DNA of 64,000 nt from Mesotoga infera (lineage in GTDB: Bacteria > Thermotogota > Thermotogae > Petrotogales > Kosmotogaceae), in the NCBI RefSeq assembly GCF_900157305.1, contig NZ_LS974202.1, positions 1,426,001-1,490,000 of the forward strand, given 5' to 3'. Below are positions 1-8,717 of this stretch, piece after piece. Numbering within the stretch: the first letter of the stretch is position 1; every line of letters starts with the position of its first letter. The notes under the pieces were generated by a model. The model did not search any database. It was not told the origin of the DNA and was given only the letters and a program-made list of their open reading frames with translations. A program made the position numbers and the translations under genes.

Positions 1-767
1 CTCTGCACCATGCCTCTGCCTTTGAAACGGAGCCTTGAAAAGGCATAGGCTCCCAGAATGGCTACAAAAAGGCTTATCATGGCCGACACGCCGGCGAACA
101 TGAGGGAATTTACCAGATACTTCAAGAATGGAAACTCGCTGGCCTTCTCCTGGATTATCTTGTTTTTCTGCGCCTGATAGGCCGTGAGTTGCGATTTGGC
201 CCTTTCCAGCCCCGCGGTTATCGACTCGTCTGTCAGCGCCTTCTCGATTTCGTTCCTGAGGTCTTTGAATTTCTTCACATCGTTGGCGCCAAAGATCGCT
301 TTCATGTTCTCTTCCAGCAAGACCGCCTCTTCGGTGCCGCTCTTCATGGCTCTCTGAGTGAAGATTTCGCGGTCTTCTACCTTCATTCCGCTGAAGTCTA
401 TGACCAGATCGACTATATCCCTCAGTTCTCTCTCCTTCTCTTTGAGCTGCACGTCGTGCACGTATTCGATGTACGCTTCTCTGGATGAGGTGATCTCCTC
501 CAGCTCGGCGATCTTCTTCAACACTGGCTCGAGGTTGGCCCGCGTTATTTCGTCGCCGAAAAACTCCGTCTCGCTGCTTTGAATCAATCCGAAGATCTCC
601 TTGTAATTTCTGGTGGTGAAATCGGAAAAGCTCATCTTGTTTGGATCGTAGTCGGCTTTCAGAGATACGTGTATCATGAAATAGAAGGGCACCAGAATGA
701 AGAAGCATATCAAAAATATACCGGTGAAAAACAGCGCTTTCTTGAATGGCGAGGCTCTCTTCACCAT
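1..767 (-). CDS. Sugar ABC transporter permease, MalG type, with large insert (partial)
   Basis: Second membrane subunit of a carbohydrate importer, cut by the left edge of the window (about 255 residues visible). Residues 10-36 form the first membrane helix (FLICFFILVPFYFMIHVSL). The usual MalG sequence resumes near residue 210 with EFPFLKYLVNSLMFAG and continues as ILGAYAFSRLRFKGRG. Between them, residues about 58-208 are a hydrophilic, Glu/Lys-rich, probably helical or coiled-coil insert; ordinary MalG proteins have only about 30 residues here. By topology the insert should lie outside the membrane. The ATG at 767 overlaps the stop of the upstream permease (ATGGTGA), so the two are translationally coupled. 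The EAA loop lies beyond the window. Confidence 0.88.
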   Translation of the reverse strand, partial: MVKRASPFKKALFFTGIFLICFFILVPFYFMIHVSLKADYDPNKMSFSDFTTRNYKEIFGLIQSSETEFFGDEITRANLEPVLKKIAELEEITSSREAYIEYVHDVQLKEKERELRDIVDLVIDFSGMKVEDREIFTQRAMKSGTEEAVLLEENMKAIFGANDVKKFKDLRNEIEKALTDESITAGLERAKSQLTAYQAQKNKIIQEKASEFPFLKYLVNSLMFAGVSAMISLFVAILGAYAFSRLRFKGRGMVQ

Positions 768-1633
768 TTCAGCACCTTCTTCACATACATAGTGATCAGG
801 CCGAGCATTATAACCATCAGAACGGTCGCGATGGCCGCGGCCACACCGAACTCGGGCGATGTTGTCCCTATGACCCTCTCGTATATGAAGATCGGCAACG
901 TTCCGGCCTTCTTGCTTATCAGATACACCTCATCGAACTTGTAGAAATTCCAGATACCCCTCATCAAGGCCACTGCGCCCATAACGAAGTAGAGCTCGGG
1001 CAATGTGATATTGGTGAATTTTTTCCATGGCGTCGCCCCGTCCATTTCGGCGGCCTCGTAGTATTCGTCGGGAATCGATTGCAATCTTGAGAGGATCATG
1101 AGATAGACGAAGGGAAAATTGCGCCAGATATTGAAAACAGAGGCCACGATGAAGGCGTTGTTCGAGTTGTTCAGCAGATCAAGCTGTGGCGATATCCATC
1201 CGAGCTGCCTGCCGAATATCTCGACGAAGGGGCCGAGACTCGGGTCGAAGATGTATTGCCACGAGAAGACTATCGAAATCAATGGCGTTATATATGGTAA
1301 AAGAACTATTGTTCTCACGATCGATCTACCTTTGAACTCCTTGTTAAGCATCAATGCGACTCCAAGACCCAGCAGAAGACTTCCGCCGACCGTCATGAGC
1401 GTAAAGCCGATGGTTATGAAGAAAGACTTCCAGAAGGCCCCGTCTTTGAGGACCCGCAAATAGTTATCTATCCCCACGAAAGTCGATCTCGTTATTCCGT
1501 AATCGAAAAAGGATATATAAATGTTATAGACGACCGGGTAGAGGATCAGCACCATAAGAAGAACGACCGTAGGCGACACAAGTCTCCAACCGAGCCTGTT
1601 TTCATTTTTCAACATAGTGGAAACACTTTGCAT
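761..1633 (-). CDS. Sugar ABC transporter permease, MalF/UgpA type
   Basis: Membrane subunit of a CUT1-type carbohydrate importer, about 290 residues with six predicted helices. The ATPase-contacting EAA loop is visible (YYEAAEMDGATPWKKF, near residue 195), as is the C-terminal MYVKKVLKW. The reading frame opens at 1669, but I place the start at the ATG at 1633 because GGAGGT lies 8 nt upstream of it, inside the tail of the intercistronic hairpin; the longer form would start within the hairpin. It lies 57 bp after the binding-protein gene and overlaps the MalG-type gene by 7 nt. The substrate cannot be read from the sequence; a di- or oligosaccharide is the family norm. Confidence 0.92.
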   Translation of the reverse strand: MQSVSTMLKNENRLGWRLVSPTVVLLMVLILYPVVYNIYISFFDYGITRSTFVGIDNYLRVLKDGAFWKSFFITIGFTLMTVGGSLLLGLGVALMLNKEFKGRSIVRTIVLLPYITPLISIVFSWQYIFDPSLGPFVEIFGRQLGWISPQLDLLNNSNNAFIVASVFNIWRNFPFVYLMILSRLQSIPDEYYEAAEMDGATPWKKFTNITLPELYFVMGAVALMRGIWNFYKFDEVYLISKKAGTLPIFIYERVIGTTSPEFGVAAAIATVLMVIMLGLITMYVKKVLKW

Positions 1634-1647
1634 GGGAAACGACCTCC

Positions 1648-1680
1648 AAAAAAGGAAGGCCCCGATCAACCGGGGCCTTC
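1648..1680 (-). terminator. Hairpin between binding protein and permease genes
   Basis: A perfect 10-bp stem (GAAGGCCCCG / CGGGGCCTTC) with a 6-nt loop at 1655-1680, followed on the minus strand by CTTTTTT. It sits 10 bp after the stop of the binding-protein gene and just before the Shine-Dalgarno of the next permease gene. It probably terminates most transcripts, or protects the 3' end of the binding-protein message, so that the binding protein outnumbers the permeases. Confidence 0.85.
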
Positions 1681-1690
1681 CCGGAAGACA

Positions 1691-2986
1691 CTACCTTCCA
1701 ATCAATTTTCTAATATCATCTCTCCAGAAGGTGAGGACCTCGTCGGGCGTTGCGTTGTTGTCGAACATCATTACTATTCCGTTGCCTATCGTGAAGGCTC
1801 CGGATATCTTTCCCATTTCAGGGAAGACTCTGCCTTCAACGTATCCGAACTTCTCGATATTCTCCAGCCCATAGATTATCGATTTTATCTTTTCGGCCCC
1901 ATAGCTCTTGTAAATTCCCTTCGGGTCGTTCATGAAGGCTTCGCTCTCGGCGATCGAGGATCTGGTAGGAAGCATGCCGCCCGGGGCCATGTGTATGTAC
2001 TTAATATAATTTTCCGGCTTGAACATGAAATCGAGGAATTTGAGCACATCGAGCTTGTTTTGCGAGGTCTTCGTCACTGCGAGGGAAATGACCTGCCCGA
2101 ACGAGGAAGACCTGCTGTTGGACATGAATGGAGCGAACTCGGTGTTCTTAACCATGTTCGGATCGAACTCGCTTATTATGGTCGTCTGGATCTCGGCGAG
2201 CGCCAGATCGTCCATAACGTACGTGGAATAGAAGAACATCGGCGTCTTGCCGGCGAGATAGAGTTCTCTTGCCTGCTTCCAGTAGGTGTGTCCTGGAGCG
2301 GAATAAGCGCCGAGGTCTTTGTAGTACTGGAGAACCTCTTTCATCTGCGGTGAATTTATGATTACGTTACCGTCTTTGTCGAATATGCGAGCGCCGTTCG
2401 AAAGGGCAAATATGGTGAATACCTGTTCTGCGTAAGCGTCATTCGACTTTCCAAGAACGATGCCGTACATTCCGTCCTGGGGTTTGTGGAAGTATTTGGC
2501 GGCTGTCATTATCGATTCCCAGGTCGTCGGGGCTTCAAGACCCGCAGCGTCGAACCAGTCTTTTCTGTACCAGATACCCTGCACCCATCCGTGGTAAGGA
2601 ATGGCGAAATACTCGTTTCCCGCCGGTGTGATCACAAACCTGGTAGCGCCGGTGTAGAAATCGCCGGCATTGCTTATGAACCTGGTCGGTATGGCCGTGT
2701 CTAAAAGGCCGTCGGCACCAAGCCCGAGAATAGTCTCTGCGCCCGCCTCGATCACATCGGGCAGAGTCCCGGCCGCCGCCGCCGCCGCTAGTCTCGAGAA
2801 CATCGCGTTCTCTTCTATCGCGACGACTTCGACTTTGATGCCTGTCTCGATCTCAAAGGATTCCATGATCTGCGCAATAACCTGTTGCCTGCTCTCCTCT
2901 TCCTGGGTGTGCCAGTAAACCAATCTGGCGCTGGCCGTGACCACCAGGAAAATGACAAGAAAAGCTACAAAGAAAAATTTTTTCAC
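1691..2986 (-). CDS. Extracellular sugar-binding protein, family 1
   Basis: Periplasmic solute receptor of the sugar importer encoded downstream (431 residues). An N-terminal signal peptide (MKKFFFVAFLVIFLVVTASA) is followed by LVYWHTQEEESRQQ, the first strand of the class II/cluster D binding fold. No lipobox cysteine is present, so it is secreted rather than lipid-anchored. The frame opens with a GTG at 2995, but GGAGG overlaps that codon; the GTG at 2986 is 8 nt downstream of it and gives a normal signal peptide. First gene of the operon; a hairpin follows. The sugar is unknown: the family covers maltose, trehalose, glycerol-3-phosphate and others. Confidence 0.93.
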   Translation of the reverse strand: MKKFFFVAFLVIFLVVTASARLVYWHTQEEESRQQVIAQIMESFEIETGIKVEVVAIEENAMFSRLAAAAAAGTLPDVIEAGAETILGLGADGLLDTAIPTRFISNAGDFYTGATRFVITPAGNEYFAIPYHGWVQGIWYRKDWFDAAGLEAPTTWESIMTAAKYFHKPQDGMYGIVLGKSNDAYAEQVFTIFALSNGARIFDKDGNVIINSPQMKEVLQYYKDLGAYSAPGHTYWKQARELYLAGKTPMFFYSTYVMDDLALAEIQTTIISEFDPNMVKNTEFAPFMSNSRSSSFGQVISLAVTKTSQNKLDVLKFLDFMFKPENYIKYIHMAPGGMLPTRSSIAESEAFMNDPKGIYKSYGAEKIKSIIYGLENIEKFGYVEGRVFPEMGKISGAFTIGNGIVMMFDNNATPDEVLTFWRDDIRKLIGR

Positions 2987-3023
2987 CTTAACCACCTCCG
3001 AAGGAATATTTTTTCATATCAAA

Positions 3024-3051
3024 ATAATAACAGGAACTCGATCGCTGGCAA
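3024..3051 (-). promoter_or_regulatory. Probable promoter of the sugar importer operon
   Basis: On the minus strand, TTGCCA (3051-3046) and TATTAT (3029-3024) are separated by 16 bp, upstream of the binding-protein gene. It is a reasonable sigma-A-type promoter by sequence only. Confidence 0.45.
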
Positions 3052-3149
3052 AAACCTGTGAGCTATGAAGAGAGATGTCTAGAGACGATGAGAGCGCTTC
3101 TGAGGTGATTAATGGAATAAATCGGCCACGCGAAAATCTAGGACACGTC

Positions 3150-3640
3150 AGATTCCGCTTTCGCCCTCGCCTTCTCGCGAGCGAAGCGAACTCTCGAAGC
3201 TCTTTCTCTCCACTCCAAGTTCTCGGTTAAAGACTTGAGAAGAGGAGAGAGGAAGAGGGAGGAGAGAACGGGAAGAACGAAAAACGTCCTTGGTCATTCG
3301 TCCCGGAGCGTGAACTCATACTTGGGAAGAGCGGTTCCGGCGCGTTGCGCCCAAGTTCCTCGTTCCGACGCTGCGCGTCGAGGTTCTTGGTAAAAGACTC
3401 GAGAGGAAGAGAGAGAGGAGAGAAAACCCATCCTTTCCTCCTTTCAGGTCATCCTGACGTGCTCCCAGTCAGGATCCCGGTCTTCGGAAAAACGAGGACA
3501 GACGTGAGGAGCCCGTCAGTCCCCATTTTCGCGGTCTTTCCTCCTTCCCGTCATGCCGGACCCGATCCGGCATCTCCGGTCTTTCATCTGTCTTGAACCC
3601 GTACGCGAAGCGTCGGAAAGAACAACCGCTCTTACATAAT
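3150..3640. repeat. Mosaic intergenic repeat block A
   Basis: Non-coding block made of short units that recur at 9044-9183, 18165-18840 and 24225-24720. It contains a palindromic unit, GCCGGA-CCCGA-TCCGGC (3555-3571), preceded by CCTTCCCGTCAT. It also contains a stretch (about 3455-3550, with TCCCGGTCTTC, AAAACGAGGACAGACGTGAGG and CCCCATTTTCGCGGTCTTTCC) that reappears inverted at 24283-24355. Purine-rich GAGAGGAGAGAG tracts lie at 3230-3260 and 3400-3425. No believable gene is seen. Confidence 0.75.
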
Positions 3641-4019
3641 CCCAAATTCAGTTAACACCTTAACACAAACCCTGTTCACGCTTCGCTTTTTACCCGGTTT
3701 TTTCCATTTTTCATTCACCCGACCTATTGTTTGATCCTCTCTCGCAAGTATCCTCATAAAAACAATCTCAGAACTTCGTACGCTATGCTTATTGTCGCAT
3801 CACTTTGCGTTTCTTCGATTTGGGTTAACTCCATTTTGCGGAGTATCCCGATCGGTTTATTCAGTTTCGTCGATATGCCCCTTAGAACTTTAATGACACG
3901 CATTAACTTCAGCGTAATTTCATCTCGTCGGAGCGATTGTATACCATCTGCGTCCCTTTTTCTTTCCTGTTCTAGCTTTTAGACTTATTTTGAATAATTC
4001 CTGTACAGTTTACATTGAC
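3641..4019. other. Gap before CRISPR leader, with a tiny possible ORF remnant
   Basis: No convincing gene. On the minus strand 3754-3903 reads as a 49-residue frame with protein-like composition (MRVIKVLRGISTKL ... IAYEVLRLFL). The same frame is open upstream of its ATG back to about 3978, without a start codon or Shine-Dalgarno. It may be the tail of a decayed gene; I do not recognise a family. Confidence 0.35.
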
Positions 4020-4205
4020 CCGACAGAAAAAAGGTCGATCGACTTTCAGTAAATGGCATTATTTGCTACCGGCAGAATGCCCGGGACAGCCCTGGTCCGC
4101 TTGACTCCTCCTAAAAGAAACCTTTTACCGAGGGCGCTGGGCGGGGTTCAGGAGCGATTTGACTTTACCCCCTGTAATCCTGTATAATTTTTTGTAATAA
4201 AGGCT
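4020..4205 (+). promoter_or_regulatory. CRISPR leader
   Basis: Sequence immediately 5' of the first repeat, becoming AT-rich toward it (GTATAATTTTTTGTAATAAAG). I assign it as the leader for three reasons: it carries a promoter pointing into the array, the repeat's 3' end (ATGGAAAC) has the form of the 8-nt 5' handle of mature crRNAs when read on the plus strand, and the only strongly degenerate terminal repeat is at the opposite end. There is no cas gene nearby to confirm the orientation. Confidence 0.65.
4159..4188 (+). promoter_or_regulatory. Promoter for pre-crRNA transcription
   Basis: TTGACT (4159-4164) and a perfect TATAAT (4183-4188) with an 18-bp spacer. The predicted start is near 4195, about 10 bp before the first repeat. 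A transcript from here would meet the insertion sequence after only the first 19 nt of repeat 1. Confidence 0.7.
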
Positions 4206-4225
4206 GTTGAGCGAGAACCATAGTC

Positions 4226-5320
4226 TCAACTTATGCACTTCGAGTTAACAAAGCGAGGAAGAAGGAAGTGGATAGAAGAGTCGCTAGCGGAAGAGCTTCG
4301 AGCTAATTGGAAGAAGTAATCGAATTTGATCAGTTCAAGGAAATCCCTGAGAGAGACCTGGTCTTTGACAGAGCGATAGAAGTTGGCGATCATCCATGTA
4401 GTGAAGGCAAGCTGGACAAGCTCTACATGCTTCTGAAAACTGGTAGAGGAGAAGACCTGAGCCTTGAGACCGAAGTTCTGCTTGACTGCTTTGAAGTAGG
4501 TCTCGATGTAGTTTCTCTTCCTATAATGCTCAAGGATCTCCCAATCGGTCAGAGAAGTATCGCTTGAGAGGATGATTCTGTTCTCTTGGTCTGTGTTATG
4601 AAAGACAAGCTTGACAGTGGCATTGTTGTATTTGGGTATCTTCACAATGATAGAAGAGAGACCGCGAGTTTTGTCTCTCAATTTGGACAGATGGAGCTTG
4701 CGCCCCTGAAAGATAACATTCAGTACAGGATTGAGTCTTCCGATTACTGTGAAACCCATTTCCATAGCCTTCAGAAATATCTCCGAGCAGAGTATTCCTC
4801 CATCCATCATGAGGATAGTATCTTTGAAGGGGATTCTCTCGAGCATTCGAATGAACTGGTCTGTGAGATTCTCTTCGTCTCTCAAAGAGGAGAAGAGAGG
4901 GAAGTAGAGTTTATCTTTCACCCAGCCTATAGCGCTCAAGAGAGAGACTCCACTCACGATTCTATTCTCTATGGTTGAGTAGAAGCTCCCGAGATTCTCG
5001 ATTCTCTTTCCTCTCCTCTTCATGACAGTCTCGTCCAGAATGATGTACTTGAACTCGAGAAAATTCTCCTGGAGGAATCTAGAGATGTAATCTACTCTCG
5101 CGTATGAAAGGTCTCTTGTGGAGAGTGACTGAGAGCTCAACATTCTCGAGATGGATGACTGAGAAGAAGAACAGAAGGGGGCCAGTCTGCTGGTGTTCTT
5201 ATGAGCGGACAGGAAGAGGGCACAGGAATACCCTTCAACAAACCTTCTCTGCTCTATACGTAGGAAGCGAACTGAACCGATGACATCCGAGATAATCTGT
5301 GATATATTCGTTGTGGGCAT
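4226..5320 (-). CDS. IS4-like DDE transposase (copy 1)
   Basis: Single-ORF transposase of the IS element. The catalytic triad is readable: D in YIILDETVMKRRG, D in TILMMDGGILCSE, and E in the Y-2-R-3-E-like HYRKRNYIETYFKAVKQ signature of IS4-type enzymes. I favour the ATG at 5320, which follows AAGGATGATTTC; the frame is also open to an ATG at 5371 (381 residues) with a poorer ribosome site. Both starts lie in the two arms of a 13-bp inverted repeat (5317-5373). Copy 2 differs by about nine residues over the 381-residue frame. Its 3' end lies within 2 bp of the element's terminus. Confidence 0.93.
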   Translation of the reverse strand: MPTTNISQIISDVIGSVRFLRIEQRRFVEGYSCALFLSAHKNTSRLAPFCSSSQSSISRMLSSQSLSTRDLSYARVDYISRFLQENFLEFKYIILDETVMKRRGKRIENLGSFYSTIENRIVSGVSLLSAIGWVKDKLYFPLFSSLRDEENLTDQFIRMLERIPFKDTILMMDGGILCSEIFLKAMEMGFTVIGRLNPVLNVIFQGRKLHLSKLRDKTRGLSSIIVKIPKYNNATVKLVFHNTDQENRIILSSDTSLTDWEILEHYRKRNYIETYFKAVKQNFGLKAQVFSSTSFQKHVELVQLAFTTWMIANFYRSVKDQVSLRDFLELIKFDYFFQLARSSSASDSSIHFLLPRFVNSKCIS

Positions 5321-5373
5321 GAAATCATCCTTTCGTAAGGTTTCGTCACCACGAATATACGATGATTTCATGC
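5317..5373 (-). promoter_or_regulatory. Stem-loop covering the transposase start (copy 1)
   Basis: A perfect 13-bp inverted repeat, GCATGAAATCATC (5317-5329) and GATGATTTCATGC (5361-5373), with a 31-nt loop. The two candidate ATG codons sit in opposite arms and part of the AAGGATGAT ribosome site is paired. In RNA this should hide translation initiation. It is conserved in copy 2. Confidence 0.65.
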
Positions 5374-7622
5374 CTTTTTCAATGACCCTGTCCTATTTCC
5401 TTCTTTTGGTTAAGTCAAAATGCATAAGTTGAGATAGTGGGATGGAAACGCGTTCTTTTCAATGAGGTACATAAGCAGAATAGAGTTGAGCGAGAACCAT
5501 AGTGGGATGGAAACATTGTGTTCAGGTATTTCGGGAAGTTGTAGGCTGCGTTGAGCGAGAACCATAGTGGGATGGAAACTCGGTATGGATATAGTGGTTC
5601 CATATCTGTTGTCCGCGTTGAGCGAGAACCATAGTGGGATGGAAACATTATAAGACCCAGTGCAACACCTACTGCCGTGCCGAGTTGAGCGAGAACCATA
5701 GTGGGATGGAAACTAATTGCCCTTCATCTGTACTTCTCATCGTGCCATCTCGTTGAGCGAGAACCATAGTGGGATGGAAACTGAAGTATTGTGCTTGCCT
5801 GTTGCCCAGTTGCCTCGAGTTGAGCGAGAACCATAGTGGGATGGAAACAGTGCAAGGTTACGGACATTGAGAGGGCTTGGGGCGAGTTGAGCGAGAACCA
5901 TAGTGGGATGGAAACAGACAATAAACTCATCTGATAATTCTTTCTCTGCCTTGTTGAGCGAGAACCATAGTGGGATGGAAACTAAGTTAAAACTTAAATA
6001 TTTTAAGTTTTTATATAAGTTGAGCGAGAACCATAGTGGGATGGAAACTTATAAATGGGGATAATGTCTAACGTGTCAGAATTGGTTGAGCGAGAACCAT
6101 AGTGGGATGGAAACTAAATGTTAACCCCTATCTGGGCTAGAGCAGTCTCGTTGAGCGAGAACCATAGTGGGATGGAAACATTACAATTGACCCTTAGAGC
6201 AAATTAGTACGAGTTGAGCGAGAACCATAGTGGGATGGAAACGGATACTCCTTTTTTAAGAGGTCAACATCTACTCTAGTTGAGCGAGAACCATAGTGGG
6301 ATGGAAACTTGTATGTGCCGCCGTACTTATCCCCGTCGAACACGGGTTGAGCGAGAACCATAGTGGGATGGAAACGAACCACCAGAAACAAACGGATTTG
6401 CAAGCACAGGGTTGAGCGAGAACCATAGTGGGATGGAAATATGTATGCTCCGAGCCACTTTGTGTTCTTGAATTCGAGTTGAGCGAGAACCATAGTGGGA
6501 TGGAAATAGTTTTGGAGTTATAGAATCTCTCCATGATTTTATATGTTGAGCGAGAACCATAGTGGGATGGAAATTAGATACCGCACTGGCTAGTGGATTC
6601 GTTTGTTAGCAGTTGAGCGAGAACCATAGTGGGATGGAAACGCAAGAGTCCTCAACACGTACCTCCTATTCAGTGGTTGAGCGAGAACCATAGTGGGATG
6701 GAAACCCGAGCCTGAAAGGCGAGATAATTCTCAATTCATGTTGAGCGAGAACCATAGTGGGATGGAAACGCGAAAGAACCGCGCAACGCATCGTAAACAC
6801 GCTTAGTTGAGCGAGAACCATAGTGGGATGGAAACCCATTATAAATGGGGATAATAGCCAAGGTATCATGAGTTGAGCGAGAACCATAGTGGGATGGAAA
6901 CATAGACTTTATTATGAAAGCTTCTTTCCCGTCCGATAGTTGAGCGAGAACCATAGTGGGATGGAAACGTTATTGAACTTAACATCAATCGGGGGCAATT
7001 CTTCCGTTGAGCGAGAACCATAGTGGGATGGAAACGTCCCTTCCAGTTCCAGTACAACCAGCCATAGGTTACGTTGAGCGAGAACCATAGTGGGATGGAA
7101 ACTTGGCTGGAAGTCTTCAATTTCGCACGCTGAGTTCCTAGTTGAGCGAGAACCATAGTGGGATGGAAACTTGAACTTTCTGCTCCAGTGATCGGTTGTT
7201 GGTATGGTTGAGCGAGAACCATAGTGGGATGGAAACTTTTCGTCTTCAAGTTTTATTTTTGCCCATATATTGGTTGAGCGAGAACCATAGTGGGATGGAA
7301 ACGGCATTTCCAAGAATCTTTCACCAGCAAGACTCTTGTTGAGCGAGAACCATAGTGGGATGGAAACCCGCTCAAGAGCCGCCTTGTCACTTCACGGGCT
7401 GAAAGTTGAGCGAGAACCATAGTGGGATGGAAACAAGTTCTCCCACGGCTCACCTGCGAGGAGCCTTCTTGTTGAGCGAGAACCATAGTGGGATGGAAAC
7501 GCGCCTGCTCGGAGCTGCCAATAACCAAAGCTCCGGTTGAGCGAGAACCATAGTGGGATGGAAACATTTTTGTGCCGCGCTGAGTTTTACTTCAAGCTAT
7601 CCGTTGAGCGAGAACCATAGTC

Positions 7623-8717
7623 TCAACTTATGCACTTCGAGTTAACAAAGCGAGGAAGAAGGAAGTGGATAGAAGAATCGCTAGCGGAAGAGCTTCGAGC
7701 TAATTGGAAGAAGTAATCGAATTTGATCAGTTCAAGGAAATCCCTGAGAGAGACCTGGTCTTTGACAGAACGATAGAAGTTGGCGATCATCCATGTAGTG
7801 AAGGCAAGCTGGACAAGTTCGACATGCTTCTGAAAACTGGTAGAGGAGAAGACCTGGGCCTTGAGACCGAAGTTCTGCTTGACTGCTTTGAAGTAGGTCT
7901 CGATGTAGTTTCTCTTCCTATAATGCTCAAGGATCTCCCAATCGGTCAGAGAAGTATCGCTTGAGAGGATGATTCTGTTCTCTTGGTCTGTGTTATGGAA
8001 GACAAGCTTGACAGTGGCATTGTTGTATTTGGGTATCTTCACAATGATAGAAGAGAGACCGCGAGTCTTGTTTCTCAGTTTGGACAGATGGAGCTTGCGC
8101 CCCTGAAAGATAACATTCATCACAGGGTTGAGTCTTCCGATTACTGTGAACCCCATTTCCATAGCCTTCAGAAATATCTCCGAGCAGAGTATTCCTCCAT
8201 CCATCATGAGGATAGTATCTTTGAAAGGTATCCTCTCTAGCATTCGAATGAACTGGTCTGTGAGATTCTCTTCGTCTCTCAAAGAGGAGAAGAGAGGGAA
8301 GTAGAGTTTATCTTTCACCCAGCCGATAGCGCTCAAGAGAGAGACACCACTCACGATTTTATTCTCTATGGTTGAGTAGAACTTCCCGAGATTCTCGATT
8401 CTCTTTCCTCTCCTCTTCATGACAGTCTCGTCCAGAATGATGTACTTGAACTCGAGAGAATACTCCTGGAGGAATCTAGAGATGTAATCTACTCTCGCGT
8501 ATGAAAGGTCTCTTGTGGAGAGTGACTGAGAGCTCAACATTCTCGAGATGGATGACTGAGAAGAAGAACAGAAGGGGGCCAGTCTGCTGGTGTTCTTATG
8601 AGCGGACAGGAAGAGGGCACAGGAATACCCTTCAACAAACCTTCTCTGCTCTATACGTAGGAAGCGAACTGAACCGATGACATTCGAGATAATCTGTGAT
8701 ATATTCGTTGTGGGCAT
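7623..8717 (-). CDS. IS4-like DDE transposase (copy 2)
   Basis: Same family and length as the copy at 4226-5320, with an intact D-D-E set (YIILDETVMKRRG, LMMDGGILCSE, RKRNYIETYFKAV). Compared with copy 1 it differs at about nine positions, for example E to Q and L to I in the N-terminal extension, D to N in SDVIGS, and NF to YS in LQENFLEFK. Neither copy shows a stop or frameshift, so both may be active. The start at 8717 is chosen as in copy 1; the frame is open to 8768. Confidence 0.93.
   Translation of the reverse strand: MPTTNISQIISNVIGSVRFLRIEQRRFVEGYSCALFLSAHKNTSRLAPFCSSSQSSISRMLSSQSLSTRDLSYARVDYISRFLQEYSLEFKYIILDETVMKRRGKRIENLGKFYSTIENKIVSGVSLLSAIGWVKDKLYFPLFSSLRDEENLTDQFIRMLERIPFKDTILMMDGGILCSEIFLKAMEMGFTVIGRLNPVMNVIFQGRKLHLSKLRNKTRGLSSIIVKIPKYNNATVKLVFHNTDQENRIILSSDTSLTDWEILEHYRKRNYIETYFKAVKQNFGLKAQVFSSTSFQKHVELVQLAFTTWMIANFYRSVKDQVSLRDFLELIKFDYFFQLARSSSASDSSIHFLLPRFVNSKCIS

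Larger units (their letters stand above)
4225..5433. mobile_element. Insertion sequence, copy 1, inside CRISPR repeat 1
   Basis: 1209 bp, bounded by inverted repeats CTCAACTTATGCA / TGCATAAGTTGAG and flanked by a 5-bp direct duplication ATAGT (4220-4224 and 5434-5438) that is part of the CRISPR repeat. Removing the element plus one ATAGT restores a perfect 30-bp repeat. It encodes one transposase on the minus strand. The right end, GTTGAG, happens to equal the first six bases of the CRISPR repeat, so the junction looks like a shortened repeat. Confidence 0.93.

Noticed and set aside
1628-2353. 241-residue plus-strand ORF
   Set aside because: It is the shadow of the binding-protein gene on the other strand.
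3345-3982. Two 83-residue plus-strand ORFs
   Set aside because: The first is inside mosaic repeats; the second has no ribosome site and low-complexity Ser/Ile content. The opposite strand looks slightly more protein-like.
5415-7567. Series of minus-strand ORFs repeating MVLAQ, SIPLWFSLN or FPSHYGSRST
   Set aside because: They are the CRISPR repeat translated in its three reverse frames with spacers between. No ribosome sites, and repeat periodicity explains them fully.
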